Shown piece after piece: positions 1-13,800 of a stretch of 64,000 nt of DNA (position 1 is its first letter; the number at the start of each line of letters is the position of its first letter). The notes under the pieces were generated by a model that saw only the letters and a program-made list of their open reading frames with translations, did no database searches and was not told the origin of the DNA. The translations under genes and the position numbers were made by a program. Origin of the DNA: Liolophura sinensis (lineage: Eukaryota; Mollusca; Polyplacophora; Chitonida; Chitonidae); assembly GCF_032854445.1 (NCBI RefSeq), contig NC_088307.1, positions 29,170,484 to 29,234,483 on the forward strand, in the 5' to 3' direction.

Positions 1-215
1 GAGTGCCTAGGGTAAACCGGAGTGCCTGGAGAAAACCGGAGTACCCGGAAAAAAACTGGTGTGGTTCGAAGTGAACCGAAGTGCCTGGGGTAAACCGAGG
101 GCTTGGGATAAACCGGAGTGCCTGGGGAAACCTGGAATGTCTGGAGTAAACCGGAGTGCCCGGAATAAACCTGAGTGCCCGCAGAAAACCTGAGTGCCTG
201 GAGTAAACCACAGTC
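1..215. repeat. Minisatellite, ~19-bp unit
   Basis: About 11 diverged copies of GAGTGCCTGGAGTAAACCG. It continues off the left edge of the window. Confidence 0.85.
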
Positions 216-237
216 CTGGCTAAAATCTGACTTAAAA

Positions 238-345
238 TCATAGCCGAGCCCGCGAGAGCTGGATTCGAACACACGACTTCGCAAATGAATGGCCTTTCAT
301 GTTAGTGCAAGAGCTTTCACAGCCTGAAGACTGTAGAGAACCCGG
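238..345 (-). mobile_element. SINE family D head fragment
   Basis: GAGCCCGCGAGAGCTGGATT followed by CGAACACACGACTTCGC resembles the head of the copy at 35.7 kb. It could be mistaken for part of a tRNA gene, but no acceptor stem or anticodon arm is formed. Confidence 0.5.
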
Positions 346-705
346 CGAGCACCACGCTGGTAAAGGATTAACCCCAGCTCAACCCACCAACTTCATCTCG
401 GTGATCAGTTGGCCGTATGCAAGTTATTTGGACTCTTTTTAAATGTTCGGCCCCTAGATTGAAAAGGTCGAGAGAAACATAAATTCTTGAATGCGGCGTT
501 AATAGCATTAGTCAAATAAATAAATATATTAAATATGGTACCCTTCAAGAATCTATGTAATTCAACGTACATGCATCCATTCTCGTTTGTTTAACTTAAA
601 ACTGCAAACTGCCGACGACAAAAAAGAACACACAGCGAGCATAACTGTTTTATCAGTACAAATGGACGAGGGGACGGTCCCAACAAGAGATTTGCTGCTA
701 AATTT

Positions 706-985
706 GATTGATTGATTTATTTATTTATTTGATTGGTGTTTTACGTCGTACTCAGAATATTTCACTTATACGACGGCGGCCAGCATTATAGTGGGAGGAA
801 ACCAGGCAGAATCCAGGTGAAACCCATGACTATGCGCAGGTTGCTGCAAGACCTTCCCACGTACTGTCGGAGTGGAAGCCACCATGAGTTGGACTTGAAC
901 TCACAGCGACAGCTTTGGTGTTAGAGACTCCTGGGTCATTACGCTGCGCTATCGCGCCAACCAACTGAGCCACGGAGGCCCCGCT
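706..985 (-). mobile_element. tRNA-derived SINE, family A (near full length)
   Basis: On the - strand it starts GGGGCCTCCGTGGCTCAGTT, with an A box (TGGCTCAGTTGG) and B box (GAGTTCAAGTCC). It continues through a body with CGGCCGTACGTGGGAAGGT-like sequence and ends CGTAAAACACCAATCAAAT followed by a TAAA-rich tail. At least a dozen diverged copies occur in the window. Confidence 0.85.
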
Positions 986-1782
986 AAATTTGATGGTTGA
1001 CTTTTACCTGTGTACAACATTCTAAACAGGCCTGCGTCTGTATTGTTTGGATCAAATCAAGTTTGTTAGTTTTTACCGTCCGTTACCACGTTTGTATTTT
1101 ATTCGCTTTCTATTATTATTCTTTTTGTTAGTATTCCCTGTAACACATCCAGTATGGGTCAGAAAAAACAACGACAAAATGACGAAGTATAATTCGGGTG
1201 TGGGTTGCTGCTTTTTATTATGTAACTCTTCGTAACGTAACACTACAACTATTGTGTGTTATTATACTTAATATATGAATAATTCCATAATTTGAGTCAC
1301 GGATTATTCATATCGGATTTGTAACACCTGTATTGGCAAAGGCTGACATAACGGACAACAAAAAGAAATGTTTTGACATCTGTTCAAATGTCACATCGTT
1401 TTTTGGGATTCAGATATCACGTACGCTGATTTAAATAGCCTCACACAGCTAGCGTTAAACGTCGAGCATGTTACATTATTTTGAAGTACAATGGGGCAGT
1501 GAAATCGTGTCGAGACAAATGAACATAGCTGTGTTTCTGTTATGGCTTGGCAAAGTTAAACACACGGAAAAGTGACATCGCTCGACAGTGGAGCGGAAGT
1601 AGAAAGAAAAGCCTGTAAAATTGACGTTGGGACTAAATGAGCTAATATTTGCGCGTGTGTTGCCTGAGGCTCCCTGCGTAGAGGCCTTCACCTTTCACCC
1701 CCAGTTACATTTGGGTCAAGAAACTCCTCTTCCTTTCCCTTTTCACGTATGGTGGACTCTAGGCTGGGTGCATGTGGCTGTC

Positions 1783-1843
1783 ATGGATGAATGCACCGAA
1801 ACAGTCATGGAGGAAAGACAGGAAAAGGAGACAAAATGCAACC
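1783..1843 (+). CDS. SLC17 exon 1 (start codon, cytoplasmic N-terminus)
   Basis: Encodes a short hydrophilic N-terminus beginning MDECTETVMEERQ and ending one base into a codon before the donor GTAAGT at 1844. The phase (1) fits exon 2 exactly, giving a Leu at the junction. A second in-frame ATG at 1807 is an alternative start. No homology signal exists in so short a segment, so the call rests on phase, donor quality and position. Confidence 0.65.
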
Positions 1844-4800
1844 GTAAGTTAGTCAAATGCCTGCAAACCTCAGACTAATGCATGCAGTTTTGAAGCCCCG
1901 TTTGAGTATCAATGAAGCGGCGAAGCTGCTGGAACGTGTACACAAGCACTCAGCCCCTTTAGCTATAAATACTAACCAGGCCACGACATCTGACAATACT
2001 CGGCTACCTTTTTCACGTACAAAACCAGACATTCCTCTCTGCACCGGCTGATGAGGAGTGTCAGCTTGGCAAAACATGGTTAAGAGATGTTATATAACTA
2101 AGGCATTGCCATGCTGTTTGTTTTTTCTTGCACTAGCCGTATCTCTCTGATACAACAGTGTAGGATGTATGCTGGCTAAATGGAGACCGCCCGGGAGATT
2201 TTCCATTAGCTCAATGTAGTGACAGAAGTGCAGATTAAAGTCCGAAAGATCCTATTTTCGAATCCAGAGAGGTTACCACGGTACTTTGTTCGCTCCCAGC
2301 TGAATTTTGGTAGTTTAAATGCATCTTCTGATTGGACGAATGAATGATTACTGTAATTGTTTAACATTTTCACATGTTTGCAAGAGTCTATTCAAGCACA
2401 TTTTGATGGCGTTTTTCTGGGTAGACTGATAAAAATTATACCTTCTTTGAAGCAGTGAAACTTGCAGGCCAGTTGTGTCTCCAACAAATTGATCAAATTC
2501 AAAAGGCACTTAGAACGCACTCAAAGTCGGTCTTTTATATGCGAAAAGACTGAGGAATTTGGGTATGGCTTGAGTGGAAGCTGGTAATATTTCAGCTTCA
2601 TCGTCGACGCAGCTTTAGATGATGTTTAGACCTGCTATATGTCCAACTAACTTCATTCACGAATATAAAACATTCCCCCCACCGCCGATGTTATGGGGAT
2701 AGGGCCACTACCAGCGTACACCGGAGTAGTCATGAGAACATTTGACTCTACGGCACTTATTTGAGCCAAAGAGCTAATTTCATTTCAAACAAGAATTTGC
2801 AAGCATGAATTCGTTTTAACTGACGGCGTGATGAGTGAGTGAATAAGTGCTTGGGGTTTAACGTCGTACTCAACAATTTTTCAGTAATATGATGACGAAG
2901 GAATCCTTTGGGTGCATGTGCGTGTAATGTGCCTCCTTGTTGCAGGACGGATTTCCACCGCTCTTTTATCTAGTGCTGCTTCACTAAGGCGACTTACCGA
3001 TGGCAAGTAAGTTGCCCCGCCCGAGCCATTATACTGATCAATCAGTCGTTGCACTATCCCCTTCATGCTGAACGCCAAAAAGAGGAAGTTACAACTTTCT
3101 TTTTTAAAGTCTTAGGTGTGACTCGATCAAGGATTGATCCTGGATCTACAGGTCCCGAAGCGGACGCTCTACCAACTGTGCTATCCGGGCCGGTAACGTG
3201 ATGAGTGCAGGTGTTTGTTCAGATTTATATAGTCAGTCATAAGTTATAGTTTTCTAAACGGATAACTCAAGAATATTACAACCAATTCTCTTCTGAGCAT
3301 AGGATTTCTTTACCTGCTATTGCTAGGTAACTAACACGAAACTAATGTGACATGTAATTTTTTCTTTACTCAGGTCCGTACGTGGGAACGGTCTGTCAGC
3401 AACCTGCGGATGGTCGTGGGTTTCCCCCGGGCTCTGCTCGGTTTCCTCCCACCATAATGCTGGCCGCCGTTGTACAGGTGAAATATTCTTGATTACGGTG
3501 TAAAACACCAATCAGATAAGTAAATAAATAAAATTACTCGGGCCATTCTCTCATCCCTTTGTGCACAAAGAGAAAAACCATCAACAAAACAACAAAAGAA
3601 AACTATTAAAAGAAAGTTTAATATTTTGTTTCTCTTTTTCAGTTCGAGACGCCATCTCTCGAAGATATCAGATCTGCTTCATAAGTATGACTGGCTGTAT
3701 GTTCGTCTTAGCTATGAGGGCAAATTTAGGTTTCGCCATCGTCTGTATGGTGATCCCATCCAATGCCACAAGCTTAATTAGGGAACCAAACCTTTCTCAG
3801 TATTCTCCGTGGATCGGAAACGATTCCGCTTTTGTGCCGATTAACTTCTCGATCGTGGAGAATTACCGGATGTGTGGTTCGGAAGCGATGTCTGCAAAAT
3901 CCTTGATTGGTCAGGTATGTGCGTTTTTGAAAAGCAATTCATTCAAAGGGCAAGATTTCAACAACTTTTAGCTTTTTATCCAATTTCGACACTATATGTT
4001 TCTGTTTAAGACAAGAAGTTCTGTAAATCACTCGGTCACATTTTACATTCTATATTTTATTTATTTGATTGGTGTTTTACGCCATACTCAAGAATATCTC
4101 ACTTATACAACGGCGGCCAGCATTGAGGAAACCGGGCAGAGTCCGGCGGAACCCCTCGACCTTCCGCTGGAAGACATCTCAACTTACGACGGAAGAGGAA
4201 GCCAGCATGAGCTGGACTTGAATTCACAGCGACCGCATTGGTGAGAAGCTCCTGGGTCATTGCGCCGGTCTGGCGTGCTAACCTCCTAGTGTACGTTACC
4301 TGATAACTCTTGCATTTCTTTATTTATTGATTGATTTGATTGGTGTTTCAAGCCGTACACACTAAAGTATCTCATTTTTTCAGTAATCGCAAAACTCATT
4401 GCCACAACCACGTTTGAAACGAACCAACGACCCTCCCCAATTTGCTATTTGATCTTCTCACGTACGACCGGAGAAGAAGGCTACCATGAACTGGACTCAC
4501 TGGGGTAGCACTGGTGAGAGACTCCCGAGTCAATAGGCTTCGCTAGTTCTCTAACCACGATCTTTCTTGCTCAAAATTTGGGAAGCCTCCTACAAACGCA
4601 CTGGATGAAACATCATGATATACATCTGACCTTTATCACCAAAAGTTGGTGGGTTCTAATCTTGTTCCCATCGACAGTTTGGAGCTCATCTGGCAAAGTG
4701 GCCTATTTTCACAGCGAAGTTTCCTCCAAGATTGGCTTCTCCAAATCTAACCGTTAAACTCAAATTTATTTTTATTAGTAAATGAATGTATATACCAGTA

Positions 4801-7800
4801 ATTTGTGATTTTCAATTTGATTTCGCCAGTTACGTGTACAACTAACAAACTGTATCAAATACCTTTTTGTGGTAGGGTGGAGAATTTACGTGGGATCGGT
4901 CCCTTCAGTCCAAGCTTCTGGCCTCATTTTATTTCGGTTACATCGTCACTCAGATTCCTGGGGGCTGGCTGGCACGACGGTACGGCTCACGTGACGTCAT
5001 AGGCTACAGCTTTATTCTGCTGGTCGTGGCCACCATCTTGTTTCCAGTGGCGTCACGTGCTCACACGTACCTTTCATTTGCACTAAGAGTTGTGGCGGGT
5101 CTCGCATCGGTAAGTTAGCCTTCCCTGGCTTGCAGATGAAAATCGTCCAATCAGACGTCTAATTGTCTGTAAATGAAAATGGCTACGTTAAACAACCACA
5201 AGAAGATCAGTGATTTAACCAATCAGGTACCTTGTCTGCAGATGGGTGTCGATAAGGTGACCAACCACATGCCTTGTGCACGGATGGAAATCCGTAAGGT
5301 GACCAACCACACGCCTTGTCCATAGATGAAAATCGACAAGCTGAGCAACCACACGTCTTGTATGTCGATGAAAAGTTGGCCAACCACATGCCTTGCCTAT
5401 AGATGGAAATTGGTATGGTAGTCAATCACATGCCTTGTCTATAGATGGAATCAGTAAGCTGCCCAGTCTCATGCCGTGAGTATAGATAGAAATCGGCAAA
5501 GTGACCAATCACATATGCCGTGTCTGTAGATGAAAATCGGTCGCACGTGTAATCTGTAGATGGAAAGCTGCAAATGAAGATGGGCAAGGTGATTTCCCCA
5601 TCAGATGCCGTGTCTGTGTTTAGCACCACTGCACATTAAACTGTAGTGTTATGCATAAAACACATCCCTCAGAATACATAATTACATAATTCTGTAGAAG
5701 AAAATCGTAAAGAAAACTTACATACCTGTCAGTGGCGTGTTATATTACTGAAGTCATGTGTTACTTTCATGATGTCAGTATTTGTTTTATTTCTGTTGTT
5801 TCAGGGCATGGTTTTCCCTGCTATGTCCTGTCTGTGGGGACGCTGGGCACCGCCCCTAGAGAGGTCCAAGCTGTTTGCCATTCAGCAGTTAGGTACGTTC
5901 AGGTATTTTCCAATGTCTCTACAGTTACGTTAGGTCTGCACAGGCCTATTGCAAATGTCTCAACAGTTACATGTAGGTCCGCACAGGCCCGTTCCAAAAC
6001 TCTCGACAGGTATATGTGGGTCCGTACAGGCCTATTGCATATATTCCAACAGTTATACTACACAGACCTATTCCAAATGTCTCAACAGTTACATGTAGGT
6101 CCGCACAGACTTATTCCAAATATCTCAACACTTACATGTAGATCTGTACAGGCCTACTGCAAATGTCTTAACAATTACATGTAGGTCCGAATAGACCTAT
6201 TGCAAATGTCTCGACAGTTACATGTACATGTCGGTCCGTGCAGGCCTATTCCTAATGTCCCAACAATTACCTGTAGTTCCGTACAGGCCTATTCCAAATG
6301 TCTCAACAGATACATGTACATCTGTACAGGCTTATTCCAAAGTTTCTCTAACACCCCGGTTTCTCTCACTCATAAACCTAAGTGAACAATTCCTAAACAC
6401 TACTGAATCAATCATTCAAAAATGCGTTATTTGATTAAATTGATTGTGACTTCCTTGCCACCACACGCTGAAAGACATGTTTTCACTTTAGTTATTGCGC
6501 AAATAATAGCTTCGTGGTTGCGGGCCTTGCGGTGTTTACCTAACTGTCCCCCGCTCGTGGATGCGTGCCTTGCGGTGTTTACCTAACTGTCCCCAGCTTC
6601 TTGGATGCAGGCATTGCGGTGTGTACCTAACTGTCCCCAGCTTCATTGTTGCGGGCCTTGCGGTCTTTACCCAATTGTCCAAGCTTCTTGCTTGGGGCCC
6701 TTGCAGTGTTTACCTACCTGTCCCCCGCTTCTTGGATGCAGGCCTCACGGTGTATACCTAACTGTCCCCCGCCTTCGTGGATGCGGGCCTTGCGGTGTTT
6801 ACCTAACTGTCCCCCGCTTTGTGGATGCAGGCCTTGTCGTGTTCATCCAACTGTCCCCCGCTTCTTGGATGCAGGCCTCACGGTGTATACCTAACTGTCC
6901 CCCGCTTCGTGGATGCGGGCCTTGCAGTGTTTACCTAACTGTCCCCCGCTTTGTGGATGCAGGCCTTGTCGTGTTCATCCAACTGTCCCCCGCTTCTTGG
7001 ATGCAGGCCTCACGGTGTATACCTACCTGTCCCCCGCTTCGTGGATGCGGTCCTTGCGGTGTTAACGTAACTCTCTCCCGCTTCGTGGTTGCGGGCCTTG
7101 CGGTGTTTACCTAACTGTCTCCCGCTTTGTGGATGCGGACCTTGCGGTGTTTACACATCTGTTCCCCGCTTCTTGGGCGGGCCTTGCGTGTTTACCCATC
7201 TGTTCCCCGCTTCTTGGATGCGGGCCTTGCGTTGTTTCCCTAACTGTTCCCCGCTTCGTATATGCGGGCCTTGCGGTGTTTACCTAACTCTCTCCCGCTT
7301 CGTGGTTGCGGGCCTTACGGTGTTTACCCAGCTGTCCCCCGCTTCTTGGATGCTGGCCTTGCCAGGTTTACCAAACTGTCTCCCGCTTTGTAGATGTAGG
7401 GCTTGCGATGTTTACCTAACTATTTCCCGGTTGGGTTTAATGTTCAACCTACTTTTCCATGCACTTTTTATTTGTTACATTTTCTTTTTCAATTTTTTAT
7501 GCTGCTTTCGTATTTTTATCTCATTTCGTATATACGTGACATGTTAATTTTTTTATTTTGATTTTAATTTTAATTTGGGGGGAGAGGGAGAGATATTTTA
7601 ATTTTTCTTTCAAATTTTTCATCTGTGGAATACCTTCATTAACAGGCATTCCTCTTGGCAGCGTACTGGCCCTATTCATCTCCGGATTCTGTGTGACTAC
7701 GGCTTCGATAACGGCTGGGGATCAATATTCTACGTTATCGGTAAGGTAACAACTCTATTCCCATGTTAACCATAGAAAGTAACAGATTTGTCTACTCTGT

Positions 7801-10800
7801 TTCTGAACCGGTTTCTAAACTCTCTACGTTGATAGGTCTGTGTGGGTTAGCCTGGGTTGTATCCTGGTTCCTGGTAGTGCACGATTCTCCATCACGTCAT
7901 CCTAAAATATCAGACCAGGAACGGCAGTTTATTGAACGAGCGATTGGGGACAGAGAAGCGGCCTGGGTGAGTCGATAGTTAGATAATCAGTCCGTTTTTA
8001 TATGATGCAGATTTCAAAATCGGCAGTATTGGAACATCTTGGTACTTCTTGGCTGACTTATTAACTTGACAGTAAAGGCTTCATATGCACGATGATTTAT
8101 AAACAAAAATACCAGGATTATCCCATAAAATATTTTCAAAAAAAATTTAATCCAAATTAAAATTGTCTCCTGCAAGAAGCTACACATCATTCCCATCGGT
8201 AACCTTTTCCACGACTTGAAGTCACTTTTCCGAATCGCACATCATCGTTGCTCTTCACTCCGAGCCATTTTTGTAACAGCACAGATTAAAAAAGTACAAA
8301 AGTCACAAGAAATTTCAGGACAAATGAGCGGATGCTGCCTACATGATTCATGTGTCTGTTTTTACCTTTGCCTAAATAGATTTGGACCTATACACATGCG
8401 GCCAGGGTGTGTTTTGACCAAAACTCGTATTCATGTACTATGTCTGCGGTACGCAACGATTGCTTTGGGCAAGAACTAAGTAAAGGCCACGCCCATCACT
8501 GTCTTGCATGTGGGAAATAGCAAAACCTCAATGTACAACGTATATAGGTCTTGCAGCAACCTGCGGGTGGTCGTGGGTTTCCTCCGGCTCTGCCCTGTTT
8601 CCTCCCACCATAATGCTGGCCACCGTCATGTAAGTGAAATATCCTTGAGTTCGGCGTAAAACACCAACGAAATAAATAAACATAACACATATAGGCCTAA
8701 ATGTATAACAATCAAAGATCAAACGATGAGTGAGTGAGTGAGTGAGTGCTTGGGGTTTAACGTCGTACTCAACAATTTTCCAGTCATATGACGACGAAGG
8801 AATCCTTAGGGTGCATGTACGTGAAATGTGCCTCCTTGTTGCAGGACGGATTTCCACCGCTCTTTTATTTAGTGCTACATCACTGAGACGACTTACCGAT
8901 GGCAAGTAAGCCGCCCGCCCGAGCCATTATACTGATACGGGTCAACCAGTCGCCGAACGCCAAGCGAGGAAGTTACAACTTCCTCTTTTAAAGTCTTAGG
9001 TGTGACTCGATCAAGGATTGATCCTGGATCTACTGGTCCCGAAGCAGACGCTCTACCAACTGTGCTATCCGGGCCGGTTCAAATGATGAAACTTAGATAC
9101 TTGTTGTTATACGTTTTTGTGTGGAGGGTATAAAGATAAACTGGTTTCTGCCTGGGCCAGCCTTTTGTAATTGAGGCATTGGATTCAAATTTTGCTTCAA
9201 GTCAGGGAGTGTGCAGGGGAGGTGGTTTTTCCCTCACATCAACCGAACCAAATACCAGTAAAACAAGCAAATACGTTATGAACTGATGATAAATAATTGT
9301 GAACATCGGTAACACTATTTGACAAAACTGAAGTATATGACCAGTTAAACAAGGATTGTGGGAATAGGGACACTAACCCTAACCGACCTAAAGTAGTTCG
9401 TGCCCACCCTTAGTAGCCTGATTCCTGTCTCGCCACAATAAATATAAGCGTCATGTCCGACATTCATATACCATTCGTAGTCCGTAAAGGGCGTTCCAAG
9501 TCGATAATCGCAAGATCCATTTCCAAAACAACGTTTTAACACTAGCTCCCAAAGACAAAGGTACGTAAGAAATTATACAGATAGGAAATAAAGCGGTAAC
9601 ACACAAGAGAAAAGCGGTCATCAGTTTTCAATGATGCCTGGTAGACAGTCGATATTACAGGCATGAATTCCGTATCAAAGTTCAAATTCGTAGTCATGAA
9701 TGAGTTCCAGGTCAAATAACAATTAAACAAGGTATCTCAGTCGCTCTTTGATTGCAACTGTTCATAAAGGCATCATGCAGATGTAATGAGCATGGCTACC
9801 TTTACGGCCCCTAGTCCCAGGTTAAGCGGTATTAGATACAGTTCGAAAATGACGAGCGTTACAGACCTTAACCGAACAGATTGTGATTCAAAAGTAACGA
9901 ATGATTATGTCTTTCCCGGTAATATGTAAAGATCTCATACAAGAGGCGCCATCTACGATGTTACACATGGCATACTGGTCTGTATAAAAGCTGTCTACAA
10001 GACATACGGTTACACTGGGCAACCGGTGCCATCTATGTTGTTAAATACCATGTACGCGATAGATATGTACATTAGGATAACAGCGCCGTCTATGCTGTTG
10101 ATCACAATGCAGATTGCCAGAGATTCGGAACGCTCTGTCCATACCTGCCAAAGAGAGTGTTATACTCATTGTAAAATCTGAGAAACTTAGAATGAAGGCG
10201 TTTGATGGAGTATCCTTGACAAACTAGTTTTTGAACTAACAAATTGTTACGCAGATTAAAGTCATCACAATTAACGCAAGATCTGACAGATGCTACAAGG
10301 CGAGATATGTCTAGCCATATGCAAGACCCTTTGGTATATTGCTATCCAAATAAGGATAATTTACAATACCAAAATTGAAATTATCCCTTTTGTCGTAAAG
10401 GCGACGTGAAAGGAGACCTTGTTCGTCTTTGTACAGATATAGATCCAAATAAAATGTACCATCAGGACTATCTTTTGTCTCCTTTAAATCCAATGAAGGC
10501 GGATAGATTTCCTTCACCGCTTCAGCAATATGGGGGTTATTTAACGCCAGTAGATCATCAGTATACCGCTTGGTAAATGAAATGAATCGAGCTTTAAAGA
10601 TATTACTTTTAAGTAATTTCTGCATATAGTCGTATTCATATGAAAACAGGTATAAGTCTGCCAAAAGAGGTGCACAACTGGTACCCATTGGAATGCCTAT
10701 GCACTGTTGGTAAATGGTATCCCCGAATTTCACATAGATGTTATTAATGAGAAATTCAAGTAAATCAATAAATAATGTAACATCCCATGAGTGGTAACCT

Positions 10801-13800
10801 TTATAAATAGTAGAACTAAAGAAAGCCTTATTGCTTCTGACGTTAATGTAACGGTGACCTGTTTTAGTAAATAAAGAGACAATTAACGACACTATTCTTT
10901 CAACAAGACCTTTGTGAGGAATTGTAGTATACAGAGTAGAGAAATCCCATATGGATACGTCTTTGTACGGTATATGCATATGAGCATCAAGTTCTTCTTT
11001 AGGACGTTTGGAGTTAAGAATCCACATGTAGTTGACACCTGAATTTTATGTTATGGCACAACAATACTTATTCCAAAATGACTTTACTTCTTGTAACGCT
11101 CTCGTAAGTAGGGTTGACAAGAGCTTGGTGGTACAACTTCTTGAACCCGCAATAAATCGAGCCTTGTATGGGGATTTATGCATTTTAGGAATCCAGTAAA
11201 GCTGTGGTATTTCTGTTTGACGGGTAAGTATATTTATGCGCCTTTCTTTAAGAAAGGTTTTGTGTTTGTAAAATAGTTCCTCCAGAGTACATGCAGTAGC
11301 AGAATACGAGGATGTTGTTGTAGATCTACACGGCTCTTGAACAAGAATTTGATAATAACAATTCTTGCAAATAAAGATGAGATTATTAGGAGCCTTGTCT
11401 GCTACAGTGATGACAAATTTAATATGAAGGTCAGTGAGTGTTTCTTGCACAGTGGGACCCTTCAGAACCTGTTTAACTTTAGGTAGAGCATCAATGTCTA
11501 GACGGTGTATAGCTAAACTAACCTGAAAGCTGAAATATTGCCGAGGTGGCGTTAAGCCACAATCATTTATCCATTCGTGCCTGTGTAATGTTGCTTTGTG
11601 TGCAGAGTGGTAACATGGTACTCGTGTATTACAACAGGACAATGGCCAGTCCTACTTGGCCCCTAGCCGTTGCGGGAAAAGGCGACCTCTGAAGATGTGG
11701 TTTATGTTTGACAGAGTAAAGATGTGAAGACGCCCTGGCGGAAGCTGCTGACGTCATCAGCCGTGTGGGCGGGAGTCGTGGCACACACGGGCACAAACTG
11801 GACAGTGGCCACTCTACTGACTGGTCTGCCCACATACATGAAGGAAGTCCTCGCCTTTGACATCAAACAGGTCTGGTTACACAAACAGTCAGTGTTAGTG
11901 AGAGTGGCGATGGGGGTGGGGCTCTTGGGAGTGTGGAAAGAGTGGTTGTGAGACAGTGGCGACTCTGCTGACCGGTTGATCTTCCCACATACAGGAAGGA
12001 AGTTTTCGCCTTTGACACCAAACAGGTGGGGTTACATAGACAGTCAGTGTTAGTGGCGGTGGTTGTTTGAAGGGGGGGGGGGGAGGAGAGCTGGTGGATG
12101 GGGACGGTTGTGATACAGTCGGGCACAAACTAGACTGTGGTCTGCGCACACACATGAGGGTACGGGAGGGGGCCGATTATCAAAGACAGAGGCTCACGCT
12201 GGCGAAATACTTGAATAAAGACTACACACAAATCCTGAAGCAATGTGTATAATGTAGACAATATATCCAGTTTTCAGTATTTTATGGTAATTCATTTTAA
12301 AACTGACTATAATCTGTTACGGCCGTACGTGGGAAGGTCTTTGGTTACTCCAGGGCTCTGCCAGGTTTCCTCCAACCATAAATCTGGCAGCCATCATATA
12401 AGTGAAAATTACATGAGTACGGCGTGAAACATCAAATAAATAAATAAATAAATAATCTGTTATGAGCTATATCTGTCTATTTAAGAGATGTATGTAAATA
12501 TTGCAAATGCAATAAGCAAAACCTTTGTTACTACATCATGAATGCCATCTTCACACAAATTTGTCAGAACTTTCAAATTCCTGCACGATCCGTACCGTGC
12601 AGAAAGCAAGTATTCTGACGAAGTTTCGAGGTTTCATTTTAGTCAAAAATGGCTTTATGGAATCGGCGGCTTGGCCCGGAAGCTGTATTTTACAACATCC
12701 TGTATTTTTTCAAGATGTTTTACTTCGTCCGTGACATTTTCAGAATGGCGTCTTGTCGGCCGTTCCAGCCCTCTGCGGCGTTTCCGCCATTCCTCTGATT
12801 GGCTACTCGGCTGACGCTCTTCAGGAACGAAACCTGTTAAGCACTCAAAACACCAGACGACTGTTCGAGTCCATTTGTAAGTTCACTGTTCACGTTTGAT
12901 TTCTTCCCCACTGCAGTGCCATATAAAGTGAATGTCTCGATACAATTAAAACATTCTACACAAAAATTACAAAACACGTTTGGTTTTGAATACCGTTCGC
13001 TTGGTATTTCGTGGCTGTTTTGTTGCCTTCCAAAATGTCGCCATGTCAACAGTGCTGTCTCACTCTCGCATCATTTTAAAGAAAACTGACACGTTCCAGC
13101 CAGCACCCGACTACAACTCTAGTAACACTTGTCCAGCCAGTACAGTTGGACCTTAATCAAAGAAAACTGGCCCAGACAGAAACCATTTGCTTAACGCCAT
13201 ATTCAAGGATTTTACACTTTTATAATGGCGGCCAGTGTTATGGGTGGAGAAAGCCCAAAGTGGTAAACCAGTGACATTTGACAAATTTCTGACAAACTGA
13301 CGCAAAGGTTTGCATTTCGTATCAGCTGATGGCAACTGGTTTTTCACAAGCATTACATTTCGCAAATGGCCACACGAGTGTCGTCCACTTCATTGTCATC
13401 AAAGAATCACGAACAATAACTGCAGTCATAAAATGTGTTGTTCATCTGTATGCAATTACTGTTAATCAGTTATAATGCTTAACGTGCGGACTGTGGATGG
13501 TTTCACAACAATGTTCTCTGCCTACTTAACTGGACATTTTTGTTTTGATATATTTGCACAATAACGTGTATTTTATCCCAGATGAAGGCGGCTTGTGTCC
13601 CCTTAACCTTTAATTCTAATGTGATTTTCCAGCAGAGTTGTATTTCACATAAAGCTGGTGCCGTTATGTTTAATTGTAGCTGGTATTGGCGGTGCCCTGT
13701 TCATGATGCTGACTGGGTTTGTTACCTGTGAAAACAGGCTTCTAGCTGTCGTGTATCTGTCCCTGGGGACCGTTTGTCTAGACGCTGTCAAAGCTGGACA

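Noticed and set aside
6561-7547. Cys-rich + strand frames (CGPCGVYLTVP repeats) resembling a secreted repeat protein
   Set aside because: Generated by the 44-bp array in SLC17 intron 4. No signal peptide, and several frames are equally open.
12641-12734. Alternative exon 8 start with NGFMESAAWPG after TTTTAG
   Set aside because: Superficially like the N-G-F-x-S-A of SLC17 helix 8, but the true continuation NGVLSAVPALCG with correct phase is at 12744.
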